A DNA stretch of 64,000 nt from Bactericera cockerelli. Its lineage: Eukaryota > Arthropoda > Insecta > Hemiptera > Triozidae. The notes beneath the pieces are model-generated. The model was not told the DNA's origin and did no database searches. It worked only from the letters and a program-made list of their open reading frames with translations. The position numbers and the translations under genes are program-made. Shown piece by piece: positions 36,293 through 48,250 of this stretch. Location of the stretch: NCBI GenBank assembly GCA_024516035.1, contig CM044955.1, positions 14,562,079-14,626,078 on the forward strand. The letters are read 5' to 3'. Within the stretch, counting starts at the first letter, position 1. Each line of letters begins with the position of its first letter.

Positions 36293-38397
36293 AACCATAG
36301 GAATTTTCTAAATTTCTAGACCATGATATAGACTATACTCGTTGTACCTTAATAAGCAATGTCTTGACCAGTGAAATTTTTGGTTCAGAACTCAAGGTTC
36401 AGAAATTGTAAGACAAAACTTTTATTTCATGTTCATAAATCATTAAAAGAGTCTCAAAAAATCGCGGATTTATATATTTTGTGTATTATCTACCTATATT
36501 GATTAAAAAATGCGCATTTCCGTACTATGTATGTACATGAATTTATGGCTTATACCTAATAAGATATTAATATAAGTTTCAAAATTTAGAAAAAATTAAA
36601 ATTTTGAATAAGAATTGTGAATGTTGCTTGAGACACACGGCAAGAAACCACACTTTTTCTAACATTTTCATATAGGTAATCTCTCGATAATTGACGAGTT
36701 ACTAGTTTATAGCACAAATGAATTTACTAATAAGTTGTGTTAACATTTTCATATAGCTTCGCTAGACTTTTTTATGCTGATGCGTACAGTTATAGTTGAC
36801 TAGATGAATTGTGTGACCTAGAGCTTTCTATAACAAGTGTGTTTAGATTTAGACCAAAGGCTCCAGACAAATGAGTTTCTAGAACACTTTTTACTTTCCT
36901 TTTTAAAGTGTTTTACAGTGAGTATACCCCAATTTAATAGTTAAATAATTTAAATTGAAAACAGGTGGTTCCAATAATGGGATCTGTATTCTATATTCAC
37001 TATTCACCGTACGATCTCTGTGGAAAATTTTAATTTGAATCACTTCATCACTTTGTAACTCCGAAGACCCTTGAATTTCATTCCTATAGCTTTTAAGCCA
37101 CTGTTATCAACCTTTCAGACAAAGGCTTCTTTCTATTCATTCCGAATATAATCGGTGTCTTTTTTCTCAAAACATAATAATAATACATAATAATTATATA
37201 TTATTAGTCCTGAGGTCTGTAAAAATAATATTTTATACCGGTGTTTATTCAAAAAGACATTGTATACTTAGTTTTGAACAATTCTTTTGATATTTACTTC
37301 TTTACAAAGTCTTCCTATTGCATGCCATGTTGACCTAATATTTAAAGTAAATTATCACTATACAACAATGTCAAAGGAAAGAATCGGTGATCAGGGACCT
37401 TTTTTAAGTGAACAAAAACTTTATCAACGTAATAGTTTTTAGATAAGACCTCACGAAACAGCAATACAAACCCGACTGAAAGAAAAATAATAATTAATTT
37501 TGTTAGCTACTTTACTACTCACTTGGTTCGGGATTGAGGTAATTTATACGAGTATTTCTACTATTTTTTTAACTAAACTTTATTTCCTCATCCTCAAGAC
37601 CCAGAGCAGTAAGTGGACTAAACCACATGTTCCATGGTGTGGGAAAAACATCAACAGTCTTCTTTTTACAGGATAAACAGAGTAAAAAAACTAATAGAAA
37701 TAAAAAAATCCGTCCGTTCACCACCGTTAATGCAGATTTAAAAGCTCTAAAAGAAGTCTAAGATAAAGGTCATTCGGTACCTTATAAAACTAATCCAGTT
37801 AATGTGGCTATAATTCACAGTTCGTTTGCGCTTTTTATGACAGTAAAAATGAATATAATACCGATACAGATATGTTAATTGACCGGTCAATATGTTTAGC
37901 TAAAATTTAAAGTACAATTGAGGAGTCCAATGATCTCATCAAGTTCGGAAAAAACTGGATTTTTATAGCAATTAGATTTTAGCAAAAATTTGCTCGAAAC
38001 TAAGTGACCCATTAAAAAATAAATAAGAAAAATAAACTTCTGCTAAAAATAAAACTTAGTAATAATTACTATGTAAACTATGGACAAATATATTCAACAC
38101 AATTATTTCTAACTTTATTACTTGTCTTTTAAAATTAAAAATAAATCTTTGTGTTAAAACTTAAGCTAACACACTTTAACCTGTATTACCAATATGTTGA
38201 CTTATTCTAAAAATTCTAAAAGCCTTTTTAGAATAGCCATACCTCGTCCTTGTAGTTATTCATGTCTGTAATTTATTGATTTTGTAAGTTGTTACACTAT
38301 CATGACGTTTCTCCGTACAATAGTCAACGACGAACTCCATTTAATTAGGTATATTTTCAAAAATTTCGTGGATTTCCTATTTTGCGTAGCTCACCAG

Positions 38398-38470
38398 CAT
38401 TGGTGGTCGTGTGGTTCAGTTGCTAGTCTGGTAATCCAGGTAGTATGGAAATAGTTCCGCTTAATCGGAT
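38398..38470 (+). mobile_element. SINE family C, 5' head fragment
   Basis: GGTGGTCGTGTGGTTCAGTT and GTCTGGTAATCCAGGTAGTA match the head of the copy at 11249; the B-box part is decayed and the body is missing. Confidence 0.6.
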
Positions 38471-39053
38471 CTATGAGTTTTTCTTCAAGAGTCTCTTTTG
38501 TGATGTTCAATATCATGCTGGTGTTGAATGAATTATGTCTGAGCGCTCGGCGGATGTCCGAATCGCTTTCTTCTTTATTTTCTTCATTTCCAATACCGTT
38601 GTTCTGTTTTCTTCAACTTTCTAATATTCTGGTTTATTTGTATTGTGCGGTAAGAAAAGATACATGGATTTTCAGATATTTGTGGTAAGAAAAGATTTTC
38701 TGCTATTCCACAGTATCATTTGCGAAAGACCTTTGTATTGAGAAAGTGCATGTGTTGAGCTGGTTTTATCTTAAGAAAATCTTTTCAGGCCCTTCAAGAA
38801 GCTTTCAGACATTCAGTTTTCAGTTCATAGATTCTCAACTGTCGTTCTGTTATTTCAACGACCAAGAGATTACAAGGCTCTAAATTTTCAGTACACAAAC
38901 ACTTAAATTTTATCTTTCACGGGTAGGAATGACTGAAGTAACCGTTACATTTATGTGTTCGAAATGTTAATGAAGACCATTATGCAAAATATATCGCGAC
39001 AGGTAATGACTTGATGGTAGACTCTGTAATTTGTGAAGGGCCATTTTTACAAG

Positions 39054-39190
39054 AACTCCGGAGCCAGCGTTGATGGCAGGTTCACTAGTTTTCGAAGATC
39101 TCTGAAGTTAGGCACTATCCGCACTATTCAGTAAGGTACAGAGCGAATGTTTGGCGGTAGATTCTAACTATCCCCGACCAAACCTTGGAA
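39054..39190 (+). mobile_element. 5S rRNA-derived SINE (family D), decayed
   Basis: GATCTCTGAAGTTAGGCACT followed by TCCGCACTATTCAGTAAGGT is a diverged version of the 5S-derived head at 28175-28220. The body is poorly conserved. Confidence 0.5.
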
Positions 39191-40100
39191 AATCCCGCAA
39201 CAAACCTGGACTCAAGTTAAATACTAATAACATACACTATTTATTAGGCTACCCGATAATTAAATGGTGATCTTAATCTCTAATGTGAAGAAGAAAAAAA
39301 AAGTGGAAGTACAAGTGCCACAACCAAACAACCTCAACATTGAGGAAAAGCTTAACCTATGCCTACCTCAAGTAGGTTTGAGAAAAGGGAAAATGAAAGA
39401 AGAAGTTCTTGATCTGAATTAATAAGGAAAAATGCTTTTATGTATTGTAAATCGAACCTACAGATCCCAAGATATCTTAGTTGCCCAATTAGTGCCTTAA
39501 CCTTATGATCATTAATACGTATATTCCTTATTTTCTCACGTAGAATTTTCTAATCATAACACTATATTATGTATCACTATTTCAAGAGAGTATTTCAAGA
39601 CCTTTCCTTTTCTGTCTTGAGCCTTTCTCATCCATGTATTACTCCTCTTATTGCGTCGTCCTATCTTGTTGGTGGATGTCCTTTTCCTCTCTTTCCTTCT
39701 CTTTGATATCACGCATATCTTCATTTACTTTGCCTATTCCCAAACCTACTTGGATCGGCATTGTTCTACCTCTTCCTCATAGTTGAGGTTGTATGGCTCT
39801 GGACCTCTACTCCCACATTTTACGCCTGAATACTTGTCGAAACGCCAACCCTGTTAATGCAGTCAATAATATTTTATGTTAATGTCTTTTGGCATGTGAA
39901 AGATGGTACCGTATCTGTTTAACATCCCCAGTGAGATAGTAGGTACCAAAGCCATACTCTTTTACTATACCAAAATCAGATTTTTCCGATCTTTGTCTAG
40001 GGACTCTAGGAATACTATTTCCGTTCTTTGTCTCAAGACTTTAATCTCTAATGGTTTGTTATCTGTCTCGTTTGTTCCAGTTGATACCACCAAGGGGGCC

Positions 40101-40289
40101 ATGATGTCAGACCTGCAGCACTTCTGTCTGCGATGGAACAACTATCAGAGCAGCATCACTTCCGCCTTCGAAAATCTCAGGGACGATGAGGACTTCATCG
40201 ATGTCACTCTGGCGTGTGACGGCAAGAGCTTGAAAGCCCACAGGGTGGTGCTGTCCGCGTGCAGTCCGTACTTCAGGGAGCTGTTGAAG
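40101..40289 (+). CDS. br: Broad (Broad-Complex) core, BTB exon with start codon
   Basis: br encodes the Broad family of nuclear BTB-zinc-finger transcription factors, early responders to ecdysone that specify developmental transitions and metamorphosis. This exon gives 63 codons: [35 protein letters not shown] and [13 protein letters not shown]. These are the first half of the BTB/POZ dimerisation domain and nearly identical to Drosophila Broad. A pyrimidine-rich acceptor ending TTTGTTCCAG at 40080 leaves a 20-nt 5' UTR piece (40081-40100); ATG at 40101 or 40104 is the start. The donor is AAG|GTGAGT, phase 0. The frame stays open upstream to an ATG at 39903, but the acceptor and lack of similarity argue against that start. 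The upstream UTR exon was not found. Confidence 0.95.
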
Positions 40290-41586
40290 GTGAGTAGAGC
40301 CAGAGGCCTTTGTTTTTTTTAGTAGGAAAAGCAAGTAGGTATTGCATTTATTAGTATTTAGTAGAAATGTACCATTTATTCGACACCTCAAGAGATATTT
40401 TGCATTTGAATCGTTATAACTTCGGTCCTGTTTACAGTTAAAGAAATACTTCATCTGAAAGGAATTGAGATGTAAATGAAATTTACACACATAAGTATTG
40501 AAAAAAATTGAAGTAGGTTCTTAAGGTAATAAAAAAAACAGTTTTATGAAAAATGTTCCTGAAAATTGACACTATCTATTGTAGAGCGTTCCTAAAGTCA
40601 AAGTAATGTTCCTGAATTACTACTCTCACTTTTTATTAGAATACGGGTTCATAAAAATTACACATCAGATAATGTAAACAAGCATAAATAGTTGAAATCA
40701 GAGATGTAACTTTTGACATAAGTACAGTACGTTCCTGTGTTTGTGTATAATATTCTTAATACTTACTAGGGTGGGCCGAAAAAAGCGAATTTTTGAATCG
40801 AGAATTTTAATAGCAAAAAAAAGTTGAAGCATGGTGAGACGTTTCCAAAAATATAACTTTTGTCGAAATCGGATGTTATCTTCCACTGCCGCAAAGCGGT
40901 TGAAGTTTGGCGGAAAAGTCGAAAAATGGCATTTTGGACCCCACTTTAAGAAAATTATAAAAATAGCAGATGAACATCTAGAAAGCTCAAATTTGTTTCA
41001 AATTATTCAATATGTGTTCTCATTTTATTTTTAGACTAAAAATAATGAGCTTTTTGAACTCTGTTCTGTATACAGGGTGATCCAAAATAATGACATTTCA
41101 CATTTTCATGTGATTTATATGGGGTATATTATGTTTATATTTATTGAATTATTTGAATTAATCCTTCAATATGGGCAAACAAAATCATCAAATATTAAAT
41201 ATGTGATAGTGCTGGACAGTTTGGATGATATTTGCACACTTCAGACATACAGGGTGGCCAAAATTTTCATAAATTATGATGACTTTTTTATGTACTTTTA
41301 GTTCATGGTTTTTTTACATTACAACCATGTAAATATTATGCTAAGCCGTTTTTAGGGACATAAAATATAAATAAGGATTATAGAAAGGATTATAAGACAG
41401 TCTCTTATCCAAGATATTCCGTATGGAGCCCAGGTGATTGATGGAAAGTGTTGGGTGGAAGGAAATTTTCACCCAAGACAGTGCACCTTGGGAAATATGT
41501 TATATAGGGAACGTATTCGTTTATCGTTGTTGCAATTTTACCTTATACTTTGACCATTCTATTTCCTGCATTATTGTTATCAAAAT

Positions 41587-42081
41587 GGTTCAAAAAAGAA
41601 GAACGCCTCACTCAAAAGAATGATTATAATTAGCTAAAAATAAATGATATCAAATTGAGAACTCCTTACCACCTCTCTTTCTGTATCTCTGCACTCCTCT
41701 CTGAATTTATTCCTCTTATGTTTATCTTTCTTTATCCTTTCTAGGGGTCATCCCAAACTTGATTTCTCTTTAAATTTACTTGTTGCACGGCAATAAAAAA
41801 TGGCGGTCGGAGTATGATTTTTCTGAACTTATTTGATTTGAATCGAGAAAATTACACCGCGACCGCCTTTTTTATTGCCGTGCAACAAGTAAATTTAAAG
41901 AGAAATCAAGTTTGGGATGACCCCTAGAAAGGATAAAGAAAGATAAACATAAGAGGAATAAATTCAGAGAGGAGTGCAGAGATACAGAAAGAGAGGTGGT
42001 AAGGAGTTCTCAATTTGATATCATTTATTTTTAGCTAATTATAATCATTCTTTTGAGTGAGGCGTTCTTCTTTTTTGAACC
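41587..42081. repeat. Near-perfect 495-bp hairpin (palindrome)
   Basis: The left arm 41587-41801 (starting GGTTCAAAAAAGAAGAACGC) and right arm 41867-42081 are reverse complements with no mismatch that I could find over about 215 bp. The match continues imperfectly to a spacer of about 50 bp containing GATTTGAATCGAG. A transcript through either strand, including unspliced br RNA, would fold into a very long duplex. No flanking target duplication is evident. Confidence 0.92.
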
Positions 42082-42639
42082 ACGAAGTGGTGTTTTTGGG
42101 GAGATATCAGTTCTTTTTGTACGAAAATATAGGTTCATACACTACTGAAACATTATGAATAACAAAAATAAATAAGCTGGGAAAATGTGAATGTACCAAG
42201 TTGTCGTTTTTTTAAGATATAGTTTTATTTAAGATATCTATGTATTTGGATCACAGATTTGGCCCCCTGAGTCCCCAAAGTGAGTAATTAATATATAAAT
42301 TTGCAATGCAAGACCTTTTGATTCTATACTCCACATGATTAGGTTTATCTTTCAATGTTAAATAGACCTCGGAGCCTCCTATGAGGGACACTAAAACACC
42401 TGGATTTACAAATGCCAAAGAAATTAATTTGTAATCACCTTATCAAGGTGAGGTAATGAGTTCTCTCCCGTTGACCTTTTCTTACCCGAATTATCTCCGA
42501 CTTGTTGCAGGGGTCACCACGAGTATCTCTCCCGGAAATAAGACCATGCTTTTTTACATTAGGCATTCAAGAAAATGAAAACTATAAAATTATCATTTTT
42601 ATATATGAATGGGCTTTTTATAAGGAAATCTTTTAAATC

Positions 42640-42850
42640 TCTAACTAATGAAAGGCAATGCCTTCAGTGTATAGTAGAGTTAGGTAAAATACATAGAAGG
42701 CCATGTCTTAGGAATATAATAGGGTTAGGGATAATACATAGAAGGCAATGCCTCGGGTTTATAGTAGGGTTAGGTAAATATATAGGCCATGCCTTGGGTT
42801 TATCATAGGGTTAGGAAAAATTTATAGAAGGCCATGCCTCAGGTCTATAT
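42640..42850 (+). repeat. Degenerate minisatellite, about 42-45-bp unit
   Basis: Four to five units of AAGGCCATGCCTC(A/G)GG, TATAGTAGGGTTAGG and AAAATACATAG, with variants. The open frame across it (42575-42808) is a repeat artefact. Confidence 0.75.
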
Positions 42851-43359
42851 CAATGATTCCTAGGTGTTTCGATTATAATTTTTATGCTAGGTCTAAGCTA
42901 TGTAGGTATAAAATCAGGTAAAAATGCAAGCGACGCGACGGGAGACAATTGGGTGTTGATAAAACCATGAGCGGGAGAGAACTCGGTGGTGACGTCCCTT
43001 ATCAATACCTCACGAGGTATGAGTGTACCCTAGACATAATGGACAGAGAAAAAAACTTCCCTGAAGGGGATCATGCGTGCAAGCCTAGTATGGTACCCAC
43101 TTGGCCAAAGTTACTACTTTCTCACAACTTTTAGTGAGTAGCATCGACATTATGAGAGCAAATTCATCATATTTTATCTCCATCCAACCATGATTGTCCA
43201 AAATCAATCTCGTATTGCCGCCACAGGTCATTGGCCAATTCTGCAACTACTTAAATTTTCCTCGCGAGGGTAATGAGGTCGTCATGAAGATCAAATATAA
43301 AGATCGGAAAAACAAAACAACGTTAAGCCCAAATTGAAAATATAGAGCTAAAAAATTTC

Positions 43360-43435
43360 GTCCCCGCCAGGATTCGAACCCATGCTGACTGGGTGACAGG
43401 TCGAGCTTGCTACCAATAGACAAAGTTGTCTTCTA
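43360..43435 (-). mobile_element. tRNA-related SINE head
   Basis: On the minus strand a B-box-like GGGTTCGAATCCTGGCGGGG (plus 43365-43384) precedes a short decayed region with GTCTATTGGTAGCAAGC upstream. I cannot place it in families A-C. Confidence 0.45.
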
Positions 43436-44795
43436 AAGAAACGGACGGAAAATGAACTAACTAAATTAATACTTGGAAACTTAAACATTAAAATTTTGCA
43501 GTGAGAGAGCGAGGTCATCTCGAAAAATACATACTGGCCAAGATCTGACCACTAAGCTAAGGATTCGAAGGTACCTACCCGCCAAAGAAAATGAAAAGGC
43601 CACCAGGTGCCATTCAGTGGACCGGATGAAGGAATAAAATCAATAAATTTGGTATCTGCTCATCAAGATCTTTTATTTGATACCACTTAAGATTAGTATT
43701 ATCCTTCAATTCCCGATTTGGGCTCCCAAAACCCGAGGCCGCCCAAATGGGCCGCCCGCTTATAATTTAGAAATTTTTTTTGGTCCGGGCTCATCTCCAT
43801 TATATCTTGATCACTTTAGACACCTCACTTAATCTTCAGTGCCAAGTTAAAGACACGAAGTCGGGTCTCAAAGGATCCGTATGAAAAAAAAAACAGAAAA
43901 AAAAAAAAAAAATTATGAATCTTTTCATGTCTTTCACGATTGTTCGGGGGTCTCGAAAATAAGGTTCCCGGTGGCCTAGGAAGTCAAACAAAGAGTCAAA
44001 TCAACTTATTTTTCAACGTAGAGCCCATTTCTGCAATAAAAATCGCGATTTTTGAATTTCATGTTGCACTTTTCGCTGGCTGAAAGTACATGAAATGCAT
44101 GGGAACTATGTTTTCCGTAACCTTACACTCTGCCGGGCTGTCTCTTTCTTTGTATAGGCGTTCTTCACACCTCGGCCGAGGTGTTTGATAACTGTATAAG
44201 TTCCTAGCTACCATGTGTATTAGGTGGCTACACCACGCGACGAAGCTCTCCCGAAGCCTCCCAACAACGAATTTTTTTATATCGCGTCTTTTGATATCTT
44301 TCCGACCTAGTTCTGTGGAGTCTCTCTGCATTTTAAGAGTTTTAATGGCTTATAATGGCAAATGGATTTCTGAAGTTATACATATACATTACACCTATTT
44401 CCATTGGGAAAAAAACTAATGATTCAGCAAAAATAACCAAATGGGTTCATAAAATATATCATAATTATGTATATTATGCTGGTCTTTCATTCTATTTGTG
44501 GTTTCAGAAAAAAATAAAGTAGGTAAGTCCTTCAGATTAAAAAAATGCAAATCACTTTGGTATTGGTAACAAATTAACAACAACAACTGGTACCTCAAAC
44601 GCAAAAATGTACCTTAAACAATGGCTTTTCTCTCGCTTAAGAGCGAGGGAATGTTACATCTATTTTTAGTACTGTGCCCAGCTGCCCAGTGGAAAATCAT
44701 CAGAGGAGATTCTATTTATTGTCTAAAGAAATGTAAGCTAATTTACTGAACTTCTACTGATGAGCAATCAACTATATCATTAAAAGAAAGTTATA

Positions 44796-44932
44796 ATACT
44801 TGTGTTAATCTCTTTCACGATATCACAACTACTCAAAATCTAGTTACTAAATCTCCGCTGAATCCAGGACTTGAACCACCGACTTCCAGGTTAGAGGTTA
44901 CAAGTGCGCCGCCTTATCGATCAACTATATCA
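44796..44932 (-). mobile_element. SINE family B (tRNA-related)
   Basis: On the minus strand: TTGATCGATAAGGCGGCGCA, CTTGTAACCTCTAACCTGGA, GGTTCAAGTCCTGG, and the tail GTTGTGATATCGTGAAAGAG, ATTAACACAAG. It sits just inside the right arm of the long-TIR element, so it inserted after that element or was captured by it. Confidence 0.78.
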
Positions 44933-46784
44933 TTATATTATGTATAGAGAAAATTTGTTGATCTTATATTGTTTATGCTGCCACTCCAATGTTACTACGA
45001 GATATTTCCCAAGGTGCACTGTGTTGGGTGAAAATTTCCTTCCACCCAACACTTTCCATCAATCACCTGGGCTCCATACGGAATATCTTGGATAAGAGAC
45101 TGTCTTATAATCCTTTCTATAATCTTTATTTATATTTTATGTCCCTAAAAACGACTTAGCATAATATTTACATGGTTGTAATGTAAAAAAAACCATGAAC
45201 TAAGTACATAAAAAAAGTCATCATAATTTATGAAAATTTTGGCCACCCTGTATGTCTGAAGTGTGCAAATATCATCCTAACTGGCCAGCACTATCACATA
45301 TTTAATATTTGATGATTCTGTTTGCCAATATCAAAGGATTAATTCAAATAATTCAATAAATATAAACATAATATACCCCATATAAATCACATGAAAATGT
45401 GGAATTTCATTATTTTGGATCACCCTGTATACAGAACAGAGTTCAAAAAGCTCATTATTTTTAGTCTAAAAATAAAATGAGAACACATATTGAATAATTT
45501 GAAACAAATTTGAGCTTTCTAGATGTTCATCTGCTATTTTTATAATTTTCTTAAAGTGGGGTCCAAAATGCCATTTTTCGACTTTTCCGCCAAACTTCAA
45601 CCGCTTTGCGGCAGTGGAAGATAACATCCGATTTCGACAAAAGTTATATTTTTGGAAACGTCTGACCATGCTTCAACTTTTTTTTGCTATTAAAATTCTC
45701 GATTCAAAAATTCGCTTTTTTCGGCCCACCCTAATACTTACATCGTAGATGTTCATGTTCAATTAAAATAGAAATTGTAGAGATGAGTTTAAGATAATAT
45801 CTCTCCAGCCCTATTCTGTAACCTATCCCCTGCAGAATTTCTTACAATCCCGATCCCCCGGATCTGTTATCCCTTCATCCCGACAACGTATGACTCATTT
45901 GAATATTTGTTCTTGTCGTGGGGAAGTTTTAATTGTAAGCTCAAAATTTAAGTTTCACCCGAGGGCGGAGAGGTGGGGGGAGGATTTGAATAATAGAAAA
46001 TAGAAGGGGAGTGACGTTAGATTGGATTTAGATAATAGAAAGCTCTTTTTTCCCATTTGGAAAGCTTTTTAGCGAGCTTTAGAAACAGTCTTGTGTTTCG
46101 TATCGAATTACTCTCAGCGCCTGTTCCTGATTACAAAGACATCTGAGGGATTTATACAGATGATGTATTCGTAGAATTAGTTTGGGATTACTCTCTGTTC
46201 GTACAACTTTTAAAGCTTCAATCTGATTTTCTAGATAGAAAAAAATATTTTATTTTTTTTAATAGAAGAGTCAAAAATGTCAATATCATTAGTTGCTTGG
46301 ATATGATTGGACTCAACTAGACTTACACATCCATTTTGAAATAACAAGAATTTCTTTCAAATTATTGAGAAAAAAAAAAGTAATAGGAAATTTCAATATT
46401 TTTGAACGAAAGTGGAACATAAACCATTGCTTGTAACGGACTTGCACCCACTGAGTAGCCAAGACATTGCAAGAAATGGGTCTTATTTTTACGTTTTGAT
46501 TGGTCCCATTTCACTCTACTGAAAGTGACTGAAATATTGGAAAATTAGAAGAGTCATTTACACCTGCCTTTATGAACTGCCTTATAAGCTGTTGGGCGTT
46601 ATTGGCTGCTTAGTGGGCAACGCCGTCGCGTCGCGTCGTTCGCTTCAATATGAATGAAATTCACTTTGCTACGATTAACTCAAGTACCCAGTGCCCACCC
46701 TGGTTCCATACGATTTTATACAAGCACCCCATGATAGTACCTCATGACACAGTCTGGGAAGACCTAAAATCCCTGTAGCCTGTT

Positions 46785-46937
46785 CCAGAAACATACTCCA
46801 CTCTCATAATCTCCAAATCTCCCTTTGAACTGTCATAAAACGCACTCTAATTAGTTAATTTGAACGCAATAACCAATCAGAGTGCTTTGGCGGTGAAACG
46901 AAAATTCGGGGATTTGGAGAGTGGAGAGTGTTTCTGG
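46785..46937. mobile_element. MITE, 153 bp
   Basis: The ends CCAGAAACATACTCCACTCT and its near-complement AGAGTGGAGAGTGTTTCTGG enclose a short AT-rich middle with ACCAATCAGAGTGCTTTGGC. It lies in br intron DNA 624 bp before the second BTB exon. Confidence 0.65.
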
Positions 46938-47130
46938 ATTGTGCTACTGCTCTACTATTCTTATTACATCCACTCATATCTTGTGAGGAAAAATGAGTAG
47001 CTGCTTTAATGTTAGCAGCGACCAATGGCCGAACTATAAGTAAAAATAAGATATTGCGATATTAAATATACGGAATAGTCCTATAATTCTGCGCTGCCCA
47101 CTAAAATTGTGATATAATAATCCAAGAAAC

Positions 47131-47375
47131 ATATCGTCGGCTAGAAGGTAAAACTGACCAAGTGACAGTTGGTCATTTCTCGATTTTTCGTTACTCTGGT
47201 CGGAAATTAACCTAACTATTGGCTAAAAATCAAAAGTCTGGTACCTACTATTCAAACATATGCGCGCAAAAAAGCAACAAAAAAAAAATTACCTGAAAGA
47301 CTGGTGGAGATTTCAATGACCAAATGGGGATGGTCGAAATGCAGATGGTCAGTTTTACCTTCCATCCGACGATAT
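47131..47375. mobile_element. MITE, about 245 bp
   Basis: Termini ATATCGTCGGCTAGAAGGTA, AAACTGACCA and the opposing TGGTCAGTTTTACCTTCCAT, CCGACGATAT form about 30-bp inverted repeats. It ends 185 bp before the br exon at 47561. Confidence 0.75.
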
Positions 47376-47560
47376 TATTATATATTATCACATACCTACC
47401 TGTATGTGTATTTTTTATTACATTGTCTTTATACTCAAATACATAAAGAGGTGCTTTGTTAAACTGTTGGCATAATGGGACTACCTGTCTTGCGCTGACA
47501 GTCTAAATAAAGCACTACTTATACTTACTCTTGACCCCATTCCACCCTGCTCTGTTCCAG

Positions 47561-47755
47561 ACGACCCCATGCAAGCACCCCGTCATAGTCCTGCAAGACG
47601 TGGTGTGGGAAGACCTCCAAGCCCTGGTCGAGTTCATCTACCACGGCCAGGTCAATGTGCACCAGAAGAACCTGACCTCGTTTCTCAAGACTGCAGAGGT
47701 ACTCCGGGTGTCTGGGCTCACCCAACAGACCTCGGACATGAACCGAGAATCAGGG
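47561..47755 (+). CDS. br: Broad core, second BTB exon
   Basis: 65 codons, phase 0 at both ends, completing the BTB fold: [40 protein letters not shown] and [15 protein letters not shown]. The order and sequence match Broad, including the join LLK / TTPCKHP where Drosophila has LLK-STPCKHP. The acceptor is CTGCTCTGTTCCAG and the donor GGG|GTAAGA. The last ten codons (TSDMNRESG) start the variable linker. In the protein this region forms the dimer interface and corepressor-binding surface. Confidence 0.95.
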
Positions 47756-47892
47756 GTAAGATTTTGGCTTTTCTCTGCAACGTCCTTCTAACTGGGAGTC
47801 CCGAAAGATTTATGAACTATGATCTGAAACATTTAATATTACATTTTTTTTGTTTGTTACAACGCCAAGGGAAATAAAAAGAGCGTGCTGTA

Positions 47893-48201
47893 TGAATGGA
47901 CCGGCTCCTTGATGGAGTCAGTTATTCTACGTACTTAACTGTAACTTGCTTGCTTATTGAAAATGAAAAGATTAATTTCTATGTGTAAGAAATAAACTTT
48001 GTAATGAATTTATTGAAAACAATTTTGATGGTACTTGTGGAAGATCTAAATGTGAATTGGATTTATTGAGAACAATTTGACGGTACTTGTGGAAGGTCTA
48101 AATTTGAACTGGTCTGGAACTTCGAGAAGAACTGGTATTTATACTCGTACATTCTTCACAAAGTGCTGGCCGTTTGCAAAAGCGGATCGTAGGCCGCGAC
48201 A
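47893..48201 (-). repeat. BEL/Pao 3' LTR
   Basis: 309 bp. On the element's strand it carries AATAAA signals (plus TTTATT at 48009-48014 and 48062-48067). On the opposite, br-sense strand it also carries AATAAA at 47991-47996. The end TG...CA is standard. Confidence 0.93.
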
Positions 48202-48213
48202 TACTCCCCACCA
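48202..48213 (-). promoter_or_regulatory. Polypurine tract of BEL/Pao element
   Basis: On the minus strand GGTGGGGAGTA abuts the 3' LTR, the expected place for the primer of plus-strand DNA synthesis. The tract is short but purine-rich. Confidence 0.65.
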
Positions 48214-48250
48214 TGAAACAACAGGTTTCATAACATATGAATATCCACCT

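Larger units (their letters stand above)
28291..40080. other. Gene-poor region upstream of the first br coding exon
   Basis: No coding exon is supported. It could be intergenic or a 5' intron of br, because the first coding exon begins at a splice acceptor. Polypurine (28950-29090) and polypyrimidine (29930-30150, 30800-30940, 31110-31170) tracts are present. A degenerate SINE-B-like copy lies at about 33368-33478, degenerate SINE-C pieces at about 33960-34080 and 34255-34340, and a dispersed repeat (CCTCATAGTTGAGGTTGTAT) at 39720-39820. Confidence 0.5.
40767..45733. mobile_element. Long terminal-inverted-repeat DNA element, 8-bp target duplication
   Basis: The ends are TAGGGTGGGCCGAAAA and its exact complement. 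Both are flanked by ATACTTAC (40759-40766 and 45734-45741), an 8-bp target-site duplication. The inverted arms are long, about 40767-41506 and 44997-45733, and nearly identical; a 67-residue frame is the same in both. The interior holds a hairpin (41587-42081), a minisatellite and SINE pieces, but no transposase, so the element is non-autonomous. An 8-bp duplication and TAGGG start suggest a hAT- or P-like origin; superfamily is inference. Confidence 0.88.
40290..47560 (+). other. br: br intron between the two BTB exons
   Basis: A 7271-bp phase-0 intron filled largely by mobile DNA: the long-TIR element 40767-45733 and MITEs at 46785-46937 and 47131-47375. The dispersed repeat CTGTCTTGCGCTGACAGTCT, AATAAAGCACTACTT lies at 47478-47522 and ends about 40 bp before the acceptor. 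No alternative coding exon is recognised. Confidence 0.85.

Noticed and set aside
39903..40100. An N-terminal extension of Broad from an upstream ATG
   Set aside because: The frame is open, but a strong acceptor lies at 40080 and Broad proteins begin near the [13 protein letters not shown] block.
40831..41034. A 67-residue gene, also present at 45466-45669 on the other strand
   Set aside because: The identical frames are just the two arms of the long inverted repeat; no domain and no independent coding signal.
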